Counted from the stretch's first letter, positions 7,266-16,226 are shown. The stretch is 64,000 bases of DNA from SSSZ01 sp016790965 (GCA_016790965.1 JAEUNZ010000027.1:110983-174982), one strand, 5' to 3'. Translations and numbers: made by a program. The notes: a model not told the origin generated them from the letters alone.

Positions 7266-9545
7266 ATGGACGCCCAACAGCTTCGCGAGGCCGCTCTCTA
7301 CTATCACCGCGAGCCCAAGCCCGGCAAGATCGCGGTCACCCCCATCAAGCAACTCACCAACCAGTACGACCTGTCCCTGGCCTATTCGCCCGGCGTGGCC
7401 TTCGCCTGCGAGGAAATCGTCGCCGATCCGGCGGAAGCCAGCACCCTGACGGCCCGAGGCAATCTGGTGGGGGTCATCACCAACGGCACCGCCGTTCTAG
7501 GCCTGGGCCCCATCGGACCCCTCGCCGCCAAGCCGGTGATGGAAGGCAAGGGCGTGCTGTTCAAGAAGTTCGCCAATATCGACGTTTTCGACCTCGAAAT
7601 CAGTGAGCGCGACCCGGACAAGCTCATCGACACCATCGCCTCCCTGGAGCCGACCTTCGGCGGCATCAATCTGGAGGACATCAAAGCGCCGGAATGCTTC
7701 TACATCGAAAGGAAGCTGCGGGAACGCATGAAGATTCCTGTTTTCCACGATGACCAGCACGGTACGGCCATCGTGGTGGGGGCGGCCATCCTCAACGGCC
7801 TGCACCTGATCGGTAAGGATCTCGCCCAGGTCAAGATCGTCACTTCCGGGGCCGGCGCGGCAGCCCTGGCCTGTCTCGACCTCCTGGTCATGCTGGGAGC
7901 ACCGGTGGAAAACATCTGGGTCACCGACATCAAGGGCGTGGTCTATGAGGGCCGCGTCGAGGAAATGGACGAGATCAAGGCGCGTTACGCCAAGAAGACC
8001 GATGCCCGCAGCCTGGGCGAGGTCATCCAGGGTGCCGATGTTTTCCTGGGCTTGTCTGCCGGTGGCGTGCTCAAGCCGGAGATGGCCGCCAGAATGGGAG
8101 CCACCCCGCTCATCCTGGCCCTGGCCAACCCGACGCCGGAAATCCTGCCGGAGCAGGTCAAGGCGGTACGCGACGACGCCATCATCTGCACCGGGCGCTC
8201 GGACTACCCCAACCAGGTCAATAACGTCCTCTGCTTTCCCTTCATCTTCCGCGGCGCTCTCGACGTGGGCGCCACCACCATCACCGAAGAAATGAAGATG
8301 GCCGCCGTCAAGGCCATCGCCGAACTGGCCCGAGCCGAGCAATCGGAAGTCGTCGCCTCGGCCTATGGCGAGCGCATTTCCGGCTTCGGTCCCGAGTATC
8401 TGATTCCCAAGCCCTTCGATCCGCGGCTCATCGTCAAGATCGCCCCCGCCGTGGCCAAGGCCGGCATGGACTCCGGCGTGGCCACGCGGCCCATCAGCGA
8501 CTGGCCCGCCTATCTCCAGGGCCTCAACGAATTCGTCTATCACTCGGGCTTCATCATGAAGCCGGTGTTCTCCCACGCCAAGAAGGCGCCCAAGCGCATC
8601 GTCTTTGCGGAAGGTGAGGACGAGCGCGTCCTGCGGGCCGTCCAGGTCATTCGCGACGAGGGCATTGCCCGGCCCGTGCTCATCGGTCGCCGGGCCGAAA
8701 TCTCGCGCCGCATCGAGGCTGCAGGGCTGCGCATCCGCGCCGACCAGGATTTCGAAATCGTCCATACCGAAGGCTGCCCCTTCTTCGACGCCCACTACGA
8801 CGAGTTCTGGCAGACCTACCACAGCCTCACCGAACGCAAGGGCGTCTCGCCGGACTATGCCCGCCGCGAAGTGCGACGCCGCAACACGCTCTACGGCTCC
8901 CTCATGGTTCGTCTGGGCTACGCGGATGGCCTGGTGTGCGGTACCTTCGGCCGCCACGAAGCCCACCGTCACTACGTCGAAAGCGTCATCGGCACCCAGG
9001 CCGGCCTGGACCGCTACTACACCATGAACCTGCTCATGCTGCCGGGACGGACGGTGTTCATCGCCGACACCTACGTCAATTACGATCCCAGCGCCGAGCA
9101 GCTGGCCGACATGACCCTGCTGGCCGCCCACGAAATCCGCGCCTTTGGCATGACGCCCAAGGTGGCGCTCCTGTCCCACTCCACCTTCGGCACCGAGAAC
9201 ACACCCACGGCGGTCAAAATGCGGCACGTTCTGCGGCTCCTCGAGGAGCGGGCGCCGGAACTGGAGGTCGAAGGGGAAATGCACGGCGACGCCGCTTTGG
9301 ACGAAAAAATCCGCCTTTCCGCCTTTCCCAATTCCCGCCTCAAGGGACAAGCCAACCTGCTCGTCATGCCTACCCTGGACGCCGCCAATATCGCCTTCAA
9401 CCTGCTCAAGGTGGCAGCGGGGGACAACCTCACCGTGGGGCCCATCCTCCTGGGGGCGGCCAAGCCGGTCAATATCCTCACGCCCACGGCCACGGTGCGA
9501 CGCATCGTCAATATGACTGCCTTGACCGTAGTCGACGCATCATGA
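7266..9545 (+). CDS. maeB: NADP-dependent malic enzyme with C-terminal phosphotransacetylase-like domain
   Basis: 759 residues, the standard length of MaeB. The N-terminal catalytic part (1-430) has the malic enzyme signature FHDDQHGTAIVVGAAILNG and the Rossmann segment VTSGAGAAALACLDLLV. From about 435 on there is a PTA_PTB domain (KRIVFAEGEDERVLRAVQV; FGTENTPTAVKMR; GPILLGAAKPVNILTP), which in E. coli MaeB is regulatory and binds acetyl-CoA rather than being an active transacetylase. The enzyme decarboxylates malate to pyruvate and makes NADPH. A strong ribosome binding site, AAAGGAG, lies 5 bp before the ATG. Confidence 0.95.
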   Translation: MDAQQLREAALYYHREPKPGKIAVTPIKQLTNQYDLSLAYSPGVAFACEEIVADPAEASTLTARGNLVGVITNGTAVLGLGPIGPLAAKPVMEGKGVLFKKFANIDVFDLEISERDPDKLIDTIASLEPTFGGINLEDIKAPECFYIERKLRERMKIPVFHDDQHGTAIVVGAAILNGLHLIGKDLAQVKIVTSGAGAAALACLDLLVMLGAPVENIWVTDIKGVVYEGRVEEMDEIKARYAKKTDARSLGEVIQGADVFLGLSAGGVLKPEMAARMGATPLILALANPTPEILPEQVKAVRDDAIICTGRSDYPNQVNNVLCFPFIFRGALDVGATTITEEMKMAAVKAIAELARAEQSEVVASAYGERISGFGPEYLIPKPFDPRLIVKIAPAVAKAGMDSGVATRPISDWPAYLQGLNEFVYHSGFIMKPVFSHAKKAPKRIVFAEGEDERVLRAVQVIRDEGIARPVLIGRRAEISRRIEAAGLRIRADQDFEIVHTEGCPFFDAHYDEFWQTYHSLTERKGVSPDYARREVRRRNTLYGSLMVRLGYADGLVCGTFGRHEAHRHYVESVIGTQAGLDRYYTMNLLMLPGRTVFIADTYVNYDPSAEQLADMTLLAAHEIRAFGMTPKVALLSHSTFGTENTPTAVKMRHVLRLLEERAPELEVEGEMHGDAALDEKIRLSAFPNSRLKGQANLLVMPTLDAANIAFNLLKVAAGDNLTVGPILLGAAKPVNILTPTATVRRIVNMTALTVVDAS

Positions 9546-9605
9546 TAATGATTTGCTTAAGGATGTTCATCTAGACCCATGTTTTAGTGGAATTTTTATC
9601 GTCTC

Positions 9606-9646
9606 CTGCTAGACTGGGCTAGAATGATCGACTTGTCAGCAGGAGG
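9606..9646 (+). promoter_or_regulatory. Possible promoter and inverted repeat before pbpG
   Basis: A TAGAAT (9620-9625) is a fair -10; no convincing -35 is seen. CCTGCT (9605-9610) and AGCAGG (9638-9643) are complementary and bracket it, the second overlapping the Shine-Dalgarno AGGAGG, so the leader could fold over the ribosome binding site. Confidence 0.3.
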
Positions 9647-9651
9647 ATTCA

Positions 9652-10620
9652 ATGATGCGTAAACTGCAGCGGGCTCTGGTATTCGGAGCCCTGGTGGGCC
9701 TGGGGTTCGGCAACTCCGCCCAGGCGGCCAAAAAGGTCGAGCCGCAGCAGAAAAAAGTCGTGGCCAAGAAGGCCAGGGTGGCCAAAGTGACCCGGGAGGT
9801 TCCCCTCGCCGAGCGCAAAGTTCAGCGTCCCGTCGCCGCCGTGCCTCACGAAGCTGGCCGTCTGGCCCTCTACTCGGCCTCTGCCCTGGTTCTTGACCAG
9901 TCCACCGGGGAACCCATCATCGAAAAGAACCCCGGCGCGGTGACGCCCATCGCGTCGATCAGCAAATTGATGACGGCCATGGTCGTGCTCGACGCCCGCC
10001 TGGACATGCAGGAAGTCATCGCCATCGGCGACGAGGATGTGGACAGCCTCAAGGGCACCCGTTCCCGCCTGCCGGTGGGAACCACCATGACGCGCGAAAC
10101 CGCCATGCTGCTTGCCCTCATGTCTTCCGAGAACCGCGCCGCCAGCGCCCTGGGACGCCACTACCCCGGCGGGCTGCCGGCTTTTGTCGCAGCCATGAAC
10201 CAAAAGGCCCGCGCCCTGGGGATGCAGCACACGCGCTTCGAGGAACCCACGGGGCTATCCAGCAACAACGTCTCCACGGCCCTCGATCTTGCTCGCATGG
10301 TCGCCGCCGCGGCGCAGTATCCGGAAATCCGCGCCTTCTCGACCACCGCTGAAGCCCGGGTAGACCTGAACGGTCGCCAGCGGGATTTCGGCAATACCAA
10401 CGCCCTGGTCAAGAACGAGCGCTGGGAAATCGGCGTCTCCAAGACGGGCTACATCTCCGAAGCGGGCCGCTGTCTGGTCATGCAGGCCCAGGTGGCCGGC
10501 AAGTCGGTGCTCATCGTGCTGCTCGATTCCGTCGGCAAGATGACCCGGGTGGGTGACGCCAACCGCATCAAGCGTTGGATGGAAAACGCCGGCATCCCGC
10601 ACGGCCGGCGCATGGTGTAA
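9652..10620 (+). CDS. pbpG: Periplasmic D-alanyl-D-alanine endopeptidase, PBP7/8 type
   Basis: 322 residues, Peptidase_S11 family. A cleavable signal peptide (basic start, hydrophobic core, NSAQA cleavage) is followed by a Lys-rich linker. The three active-site motifs of penicillin-binding proteins are present: SISK (about residues 103-106, Ser nucleophile plus Lys), SEN in MSSENRAAS and KTG in SKTGYISEAG. PBP7/8 enzymes cut D,D-crosslinks of murein. The C-terminal anchoring domain of DacA-type carboxypeptidases is absent, which favours PbpG. AGGAGG stands 5 bp before the ATG at 9652. A terminator follows. Confidence 0.88.
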   Translation: MMRKLQRALVFGALVGLGFGNSAQAAKKVEPQQKKVVAKKARVAKVTREVPLAERKVQRPVAAVPHEAGRLALYSASALVLDQSTGEPIIEKNPGAVTPIASISKLMTAMVVLDARLDMQEVIAIGDEDVDSLKGTRSRLPVGTTMTRETAMLLALMSSENRAASALGRHYPGGLPAFVAAMNQKARALGMQHTRFEEPTGLSSNNVSTALDLARMVAAAAQYPEIRAFSTTAEARVDLNGRQRDFGNTNALVKNERWEIGVSKTGYISEAGRCLVMQAQVAGKSVLIVLLDSVGKMTRVGDANRIKRWMENAGIPHGRRMV

Positions 10621-10648
10621 GCCATTTTCCCGTCTTGCGGAAACGAAG

Positions 10649-10672
10649 AGGCCGCCTGCGGGCGGCCTTTTT
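10649..10672 (+). terminator. Intrinsic terminator after pbpG
   Basis: Stem GGCCGCC / GGCGGCC (10650-10656 and 10661-10667) with a TGCG loop, followed by five T (10668-10672). It lies 30 bp after the pbpG stop. Confidence 0.85.
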
Positions 10673-10776
10673 CGTGTGCCGTCGGGCGCTGAATATCGGC
10701 GCACCCCATGGGGGAACCCGAGCCGAACCCGGTCGAAGGACGCGGGACGAGGGGGGAAACGGATGGCCGCGGCCTT

Positions 10777-11553
10777 TCAGGCCGGTTTGGCTTCGAAGCC
10801 CAAGGCGCGGGAAATGTCGTCGGCGGTGCGGCGGACCCGGGCGACCCAATCGGGATCGTGGCGTTCGGTGGGGGCGGAGACCGAAAGGCCGGCCACCATC
10901 AGCCCCTCATCGTCGCGAATGGGGGCGGCGACACACTTGAGACCGATTTCGGCCTCTTCGTTGTCGTAGGCCACCTGATGCCGGCGTATCCAGTCCAGAT
11001 CCTTCTCCAGCTTGGCCAGAGAGGTGAGCGAGTGGGGCGTCTTGCCCGGCAGGCCGGTGCGCTTGGCGTAGTCGCGGGTGGCGGCGGCGCTTTCCTCGGC
11101 GAGGAAAAGCTTGCCCACCGAAGTGAGGTGCAGGGGGGCCCGGCCCCCCACTAGGTAGACGACGCGGACCAGGGAGCGGCCGGAAGACGTCCGCTCGATA
11201 TAGACGATTTCGTCCTCGTGCCGTATACCGAGATTCACTGCTTCGCCGATTTCCTCGTGCAGGCGTTGCATGAAGGGTTGGGCGACTTCCCGCAGATTGA
11301 TGCGCGACTTGACCAGATTGCCCAGCTCCAGCAGGCGGATGCCGAGGCGGTAGGTGCCGGCATCCTGCCGCTCGACGAAGCGTGCCTGGCTCATGGCGGC
11401 AAGAATGCGGTGGGCAGTAGAGGGATGCAGCGCCGTGGCGGTGGCGAGCTGTTTGAGGCTGGCCGGGTCCGGCGAGGCTGCCAGTGCGTCGAGGAGCGAC
11501 ATCATGCGCTCGATGACCTGGATGGAACTGGTATTCTTGGCGACTTCGCCCAA
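10777..11553 (-). CDS. IclR family transcriptional regulator
   Basis: 258 residues from a TTG start. The N-terminal winged helix (SIQVIERMMSLLDALAASPDPASLKQLATATALHPSTAHRIL) is the IclR HTH. The rest is the ligand-binding domain (LGNLVKSRINLREVAQPFMQRL; GRAPLHLTSVGKLFLA; CVAAPIRDDEG). IclR proteins sense small carboxylates or aromatics and usually control a divergent operon. TTG 11553 is chosen because GGGAAG precedes it and because it gives the standard length. The divergent neighbour is the ALDH-like gene with a palindrome in between, which suggests that it and the hydroxyacid dehydrogenase are targets. Confidence 0.85.
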   Translation of the reverse strand: MGEVAKNTSSIQVIERMMSLLDALAASPDPASLKQLATATALHPSTAHRILAAMSQARFVERQDAGTYRLGIRLLELGNLVKSRINLREVAQPFMQRLHEEIGEAVNLGIRHEDEIVYIERTSSGRSLVRVVYLVGGRAPLHLTSVGKLFLAEESAAATRDYAKRTGLPGKTPHSLTSLAKLEKDLDWIRRHQVAYDNEEAEIGLKCVAAPIRDDEGLMVAGLSVSAPTERHDPDWVARVRRTADDISRALGFEAKPA

Positions 11554-11604
11554 TTGACTTCCCTTGTCCGCGTGGTTGCGACGGCGCCGGTCCGGGCACG
11601 TCCT

Positions 11605-11621
11605 TATTGTGCGGCGCAATA
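11605..11621. promoter_or_regulatory. Palindrome between iclR-type gene and ALDH-like gene
   Basis: TATTGTGC, one central G, GCGCAATA: seven of eight positions are complementary. It lies mid-way in the 130-bp divergent region, a typical place for an IclR operator. Assignment to this regulator is inference. Confidence 0.4.
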
Positions 11622-11683
11622 CTACCATGGCGGCTGGCGATGAACCTTGCCTACGCCGCCCCAAGTTTAACGAGAGTTCCATC

Positions 11684-12388
11684 ATGAAATTCACCGCGGA
11701 AGGCCCCCTGGCCGTTCCCCTCTGGATCGACGGCCATCCCTACGTCACGGTGGGGGAGGGGCTGTTGGACGTTACCGATCCGGTCACCGGCGCCGCGCTG
11801 CGGCGGGTGCCTCTGGGCAGTTCCGACGAAGCGGCCCGCGCCACTATGGCTGCCGTAGCCGCGGCGCCCGAATGGGACGGCCGTGGCCCTGCCGAGCGGC
11901 GCAGCAGCCTGGCAGCTCTGGCCGCAGCCCTGGCCGGCCTGACCAGTCATTTTGCCGGCCTGGTCGCTGCGGAAACCGGCTGGGAGCCCGAGGCCGCAGC
12001 GGCAGAAGTGGCCGCCGCGGTGGCGGCTCTGGAGCATCCACCCGCCGATGGGCAAACGGGAGTGAGCGTCCTCATCGCGGACGCCACGGCTCCCCTGCGG
12101 GGCCTCGTCCAGGGGGCCGCCGCCGCCCTGGCGGCCGGAGGCACGGTGGTCTTGAAGCCCAGCCCCCGGGCGCCGGCCGCCGCCTATGCCCTGTGCGAAC
12201 TTTCCGCCCGGGTCGCCTGGCCGCCGGGCGTCCTCAACCTGGTGCACGGGGACGAGGCTGCCATCGAGGGCCTGTGTGCCCAGGCCGGGGTGGAGCGGGT
12301 CGAATTCCGCGGTGAAGCGCACCTCGCCGACCGGATCGCCGCGATCGCCGCTCGCCACGGCAAGATCCTGGTGCGCCCGGTACGGTAG
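11684..12388 (+). CDS. Aldehyde-dehydrogenase-like protein, N-terminal half only
   Basis: 234 residues, compared with about 480 for a full aldehyde dehydrogenase. The sequence follows the family from the N-terminal DVTDPVTGA region through the cofactor-binding segment GGTVVLKPSPRAPAAAY and PPGVLNLVHGDEAAIEGL, then ends before the catalytic Glu and Cys. It therefore cannot be a normal dehydrogenase. The TAG stop (12386-12388) is formed by the first three bases of a family B repeat, so the gene may have been cut short at the repeat junction. The ATG at 11684 is the first that fits; it has GAG upstream and is divergent from the IclR gene. Confidence 0.6.
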   Translation: MKFTAEGPLAVPLWIDGHPYVTVGEGLLDVTDPVTGAALRRVPLGSSDEAARATMAAVAAAPEWDGRGPAERRSSLAALAAALAGLTSHFAGLVAAETGWEPEAAAAEVAAAVAALEHPPADGQTGVSVLIADATAPLRGLVQGAAAALAAGGTVVLKPSPRAPAAAYALCELSARVAWPPGVLNLVHGDEAAIEGLCAQAGVERVEFRGEAHLADRIAAIAARHGKILVRPVR

Positions 12389-12554
12389 TCAGTCGGATAG
12401 GTTCAGCTATGTTCGGTCCGCCCCGCATCCCCGCCGTCGCTCATCCTCGCCATAGCTTCGGCTACTGCTGCCGGGGTTTGCAACTTTGGCGCCGAGCCAG
12501 AGAATCAAATCCTTGGCTTTCATCTTGCTCCGCAACCTGTGGCTCAGGCTACTA
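12386..12554. repeat. Family B intergenic repeat, copy 1
   Basis: It begins TAGTCAGTCGGATAGGTT (12386-12403) and ends with a roughly complementary AACCTGTGGCTCAGGCTACTA (12534-12554). The first 75 bp match the copy at 37163 closely, including the shared block CGTCGCTCATCCTCGCC and the hairpin-like TAGCTTCGGCTA. The left end supplies the stop codon of the ALDH-like gene and the right end stops 5 bp before the next ATG. Confidence 0.65.
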
Positions 12555-12559
12555 ACACG

Positions 12560-13523
12560 ATGCAGCGCATCGTCTGCCTGGACCGGGATTCCTTCATCGC
12601 CGACCTGCGGCGCCCGGCCTTTCCACACCAGTGGGTCGAGTACCCAACCAGCTCCGCCGGGGAGGCCGTCGAGCGTCTCGCCGGCGCCAGCATCGCCATC
12701 ACCAACAAGGTGCCGCTGCGGGCCGAGGCCATCGCGGCCCTGCCCGACCTGCGCCTGGTCGCCGTATCGGCCACAGGCACCAATGTCGTGGAACTGGAGG
12801 CCTGCCGAGCCCGGGGCGTCATGGTCTGCAACATCCGGGGCTACGCGGCCCATACCGTGCCCGAGCACACGTTCATGCTGCTGCTGGCCCTCTCCCGCAA
12901 TCTGATCGCCTATCGCCTATCGCCAGTCGGTCCAGGCGGGGCGCTGGCAGCGCTCGCAGCAGTTCTGCATTTTCGATCACCCCATCCGCGACCTGCATGG
13001 CGCTACCCTGGGGGTCGTCGGCAGCGGCAGCCTGGGCGCCGGCGTCGTCCGCCTGGCCGAAGCCTTCGGCATGCGCGTCCTGCGGGCCGAGCGCAAGGGC
13101 GCAGCGACGGTGCGCCCAGGCTATACCGCTTTTGCCGAGGTGCTGCACCAGTGCGATGCCCTCACCCTGCACTGTCCCCTGGGGCCCGACACCCGTGGAC
13201 TCATCGGCGAAGCCGAATTGCGGGCCATGCGGCCCACGGCGCTGCTCATCAACACGGGGCGTGGGGGGCTGGTAGACGAAGCCGCCCTGGTGCGCGCCCT
13301 CAAGGAAGGCTGGATCGCCGGCGCCGGTTTCGACGTGGCCACCGCCGAGCCCCCGCCGGACGATCACCCATTGCTGGCGCCGGAACTCCTCGCCCTGCCC
13401 AATTTTCTTCTCACGCCCCATGTCGCCTGGGCCAGCCGTCCTGCCATGCAGGCCCTGGCCGACCAGTTGATCGACAATCTCGAAGCCTTCGTCGCGGGCC
13501 ACCCGCGGAATCGGGTAGTGTGA
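12560..13523 (+). pseudogene. D-2-hydroxyacid dehydrogenase, frameshifted by a 7-bp tandem duplication
   Basis: The frame from ATG 12560 encodes the start of a glycerate/hydroxypyruvate-reductase-like enzyme (SATGTNVVELEACRARGV; NIRGYAAHTVPEHTFML) and is lost after LIAYR. The correct continuation is one frame over: LGVVGSGSLGAGVVRLAEAFGMRVL (NAD-binding), LHCPLGPDTRGLI, LLINTGRGGLVDEAAL and the catalytic-type TPHVAWAS, ending at 13523. At 12907-12920 the heptamer CGCCTAT occurs twice in a row; removing one copy restores a continuous reading of about 318 residues. No good ribosome binding site precedes the ATG, which lies just behind a family B repeat. Confidence 0.85.
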
Positions 13524-13595
13524 CGGTGCCGCCTGGAGATTGCCCTGCTATGCTTGCCCCACCGCCCTGCAGCGGAACCCGATAAGGAAGCGTCC

Positions 13596-13817
13596 GTGAA
13601 CATCCGCTTCGCCGTGCGCGGCGAATACATCCAGCTCGACCAACTGCTCAAGGCCACCGGCCTGGTCGAATCCGGTGGCGCCGCCCACGCGGCCATCGCC
13701 GAGGGCATCGTGCAGGTGGATGGCCACTACGAAACCCGCAAGCGCGCCAAGCTGCGCCCCGGTCAGGTGGTGGTGTTCTACGGACAGACCGTCGAACTGG
13801 TGGCCGAGAGCTTGTGA
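13596..13817 (+). CDS. Small S4-domain RNA-binding protein (YbcJ-like)
   Basis: 73 residues, almost entirely an S4 fold: IQLDQLLKATGLVESGGAAHAAIAEGIVQVDG, then KLRPGQVVVF. Proteins of this size (YbcJ/RlbA type) bind structured RNA, probably on ribosomes; the cellular role is poorly known. GTG 13596 is preferred because AAGGAAG lies 5 bp upstream. The stop codon TGA is inside the left arm of a family A repeat. Confidence 0.8.
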   Translation: MNIRFAVRGEYIQLDQLLKATGLVESGGAAHAAIAEGIVQVDGHYETRKRAKLRPGQVVVFYGQTVELVAESL

Positions 13818-13952
13818 ATAAATCTACTGCGCGCTCCGATTGCTTCGTTGGGCGGTGCTCGCTCCTCGCCTATCGCGCTGATATGTCTCGTCGCTGCGCT
13901 CCGTCCGCCTCGCACTCGGACCGCTCGCTACGATTTCTTCACAAGCTCTGAG
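13806..13952. repeat. Family A palindromic intergenic repeat, copy 2
   Basis: 147 bp with inverted ends AGAGCTTGTGAATAAATC (13807-13824) and GAAATCGTAGCGAGCGG on the opposite strand (right arm TTCACAAGCTCT, 13938-13949). The internal core matches copy 3 closely once one is reverse-complemented, for example TGTCTCGTCGC and the TCGCTCCTC block. The left arm includes the stop codon of the S4 gene; the right end is 8 bp before the next ATG. Confidence 0.8.
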
Positions 13953-13960
13953 GGCGCCTG

Positions 13961-14380
13961 ATGGAGTCGCATCTCACCGACATCTCCCGGGTCATCCAAC
14001 TGGCGGTGGCGCCGGTGTTTCTGCTCACCGCCATCGCGACCCTCATCAATACCCTCAACGGCCGCCTGGGGCGCATCGTGGATCGGCGGCGGACCCTCTT
14101 CGGGCGCGCCGCCGACGGCGAGACTGTGGCGGCGGAGCTCGACCTGCTGGAGCGGCGCAGCCGCCTGGTCTATTTCGCCATCTTCTACGCCGTGCTTAGC
14201 GCCCTGCTGGTCTGCCTCGTGGTGGCCGGTGCCTTCGTCGCCGCCCTGGTGGCCGTGGACCTCGCCCGTTTGGTGGCGACCCTCTTCATCCTTTCCATGG
14301 CGGCGATGATCGTTGCCCTGGGCCTCTTCCTGCGCGAGGTCTTCCTGGCCGTGCGCACGGGAACCCACAGCAATCGCTGA
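13961..14380 (+). CDS. DUF2721 family membrane protein
   Basis: 139 residues. The N-terminal IQLAVAPVFLLTAIATLINTLNGRLGRIVDRRR is the DUF2721 signature: one helix, a short basic loop, then a soluble stretch. Two more helices follow (FAIFYAVLSALLVCLVVAGAF and LVATLFILSMAAMIVALGLF). Function unknown; the family is widespread in proteobacteria. It lies behind a family A repeat and is followed by 416 bp without a gene. Confidence 0.8.
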   Translation: MESHLTDISRVIQLAVAPVFLLTAIATLINTLNGRLGRIVDRRRTLFGRAADGETVAAELDLLERRSRLVYFAIFYAVLSALLVCLVVAGAFVAALVAVDLARLVATLFILSMAAMIVALGLFLREVFLAVRTGTHSNR

Positions 14381-14796
14381 GTGAGGCACTCGGCTCCCGG
14401 CCCGTTGGTGGCCGTCAATCGCCTCCGCGGGGTGCCATGCGCGTTGTTGCCGGCCTGCTCCGGGGCTGGGCTGGCTGGAGGGGCGTCGGAGGGAGGCAAG
14501 GAAGGCCCGGAGCAGTCCGGACGGGGCATCGGAAGCCAAGCGGCCAGCCCCGCGCTTTCGCTGCCCTCATTGCAGCGGGAACTTTGGCGGCGCCTTCTGA
14601 AGCTCCTGGCCGAGGATGGCGGATTCACCCCCAGGGACCGGATGGAGGCAGTGTGGGGACTTCGCTTTACTGAAACACGGCAGGAGACCGACCCGCCGAC
14701 CTTGGGGGGCGCGCCCCGGTTTGAGGCGTCCTCGCTGGAAGTCACACCGGCAATAAGGTATTGTTGCACCACAGCAAAAATTATTGGAGTTCCCCC
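14381..14796. other. Intergenic stretch before the NDH-2 gene
   Basis: 416 bp. No coding sequence is supported; open frames here are Arg/Gly/Pro-rich noise. A small palindrome GCAATA-AGG-TATTGT lies at 14750-14764, shortly before the Shine-Dalgarno GGAG of the NDH-2 gene, and could belong to its promoter region. Nothing else is recognised. Confidence 0.4.
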
Positions 14797-16193
14797 ATGG
14801 AGAATTGCACCCCCGCCCCGGGGTCGGCGTCCGGCCGTTCGGACCTCGAACCCTTCAACGTCGTCGGCCCCGATGCCGGCCTGCATCAGATCGTGGTCAT
14901 CGGCGGTGGCGCCGGCGGGCTGGAACTGGTCACCAAGCTGGGCGACCGCTTGGGCAAGAAGGGCAAGGCCGCCGTCACCCTGATCGAAAAAGCCCGTACC
15001 CATTTCTGGAAGCCGCACCTGCACGAAATCGCGGCGGGCAGCATGTCCCTCAGCACCTACGAACTGAACCACCTGGCCCAGTCTTACTGGCATGGCTACC
15101 GCTATCGCTTCGGCGAGGTGGTCGGCATCGACCGGGACAAGCGCCTAGTCTATACGGCACCCTATGTCGATGAGCACGGCGAGGAAGTGATCGCCGCGCC
15201 CCGGGTGTTCCACTACGACACCCTGGTCATTTCCGTCGGCAGCCTCACCAACGATTTCGGCACCCCCGGGGTCAAGGAGCACGCCATCTGCCTGGAAACG
15301 CCGGCCCAGGCAGCCCGCTTCCATCGCCGCATGGTGAATGCCTGCATTCGCGCCCACGCCCAGAGCGAGCCGCGGCGGCCCGGGCAACTCACCGTGGCCA
15401 TCATCGGCGCCGGGGCGACGGGCATCGAACTGGCGGCGGAATTGCACAATACCGCCCGTGCCCTGGTGTCCTTCGGTCTGGATCGCATCGATGCCAGCGA
15501 GGACATCCGCATCGTCGTCATCGAAGGCGCCCCGCGCATCCTGCCGGCCGTGCCCGAGCGGGTTTCCGCCGCCGCCATGCGACTCCTGGACAAGATCGGC
15601 GTCGAGGTGCGGGCCAATGCGGTGGTGGCAGAGGTGCTGCTGGACGGCGTGCGCCTCAAGGACGGCGAAGTGATTCCGGCCGAGTTGGTGGTGTGGGCGG
15701 CGGGCGTCAAGGCGCCGGAGATGCTCAAGGACTTCGGTGGCCTGGAGAGCAACCGGGTCAATCAACTGGTGGTGGAGCCGACCCTACAGAGCACCCGCGA
15801 CCCCAATATCTTCGCCCTGGGCGACTGCGCCGCCTGCCAGTGGCAGGGCAAGCCGGAAGGCACTCTGGTGCCGCCCCGGGCCCAAGCAGCGCACCAGCAG
15901 GCCTCGCACCTAGTGAAGCAGATCGAGGCGCGCCTGGCCGGCCGGCCGCTCAAGCCCTGGACCTACCGCGACTCGGCTCCCTGGTGTCGCTGGGTAAATA
16001 TTCCACGGTGGGCAATCTGATGGGCAGCCTAGTGGGCGGCAACCTGTGGCTGGAAGGACGCTTCGCCAGCCTGATGTACCGCTCGCTCTACAAGATGCAC
16101 GAACTGGCCCTGCACGGCTTCGTCAAGGTGGCGCTGGATACCCTGGCCCGCCTCATCACGCGGCGTACCGAGCCCCACGTCAAACTGCACTGA
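14797..16193 (+). pseudogene. ndh: Type II NADH dehydrogenase with a 1-bp frameshift near the C-terminus
   Basis: The first 408 codons encode NDH-2, the non-pumping NADH:quinone oxidoreductase: FAD-binding VVIGGGAGGLELVTKLGDR, NAD-binding VAIIGAGATGIELAAELHN and FALGDCAACQW. At about 15970-15975 GACTCGGC replaces the expected GACTTCGGC. In the present frame translation ends at 16020. In the next frame the normal end GSLVSLGKYSTVGNLMG continues to 16193, including the amphipathic membrane-binding tail. Either one T is lost (mutation) or this is a sequence error. Start ATG 14797 is 7 bp behind GGAG. A truncated soluble product might still bind FAD. Confidence 0.85.
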
Positions 16194-16226
16194 TTCCGGG
16201 GCGGAATGCCCTGGCCTCGCCGAAGG

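Noticed and set aside
12907..12920. Programmed frameshifting in the hydroxyacid dehydrogenase gene
   Set aside because: The site is a tandem heptamer duplication, not a slippery heptamer with a stimulatory structure, and such enzymes are not known to use recoding.
15965..15980. Programmed frameshift in the NDH-2 gene
   Set aside because: No slippery sequence; one missing T explains the break fully.
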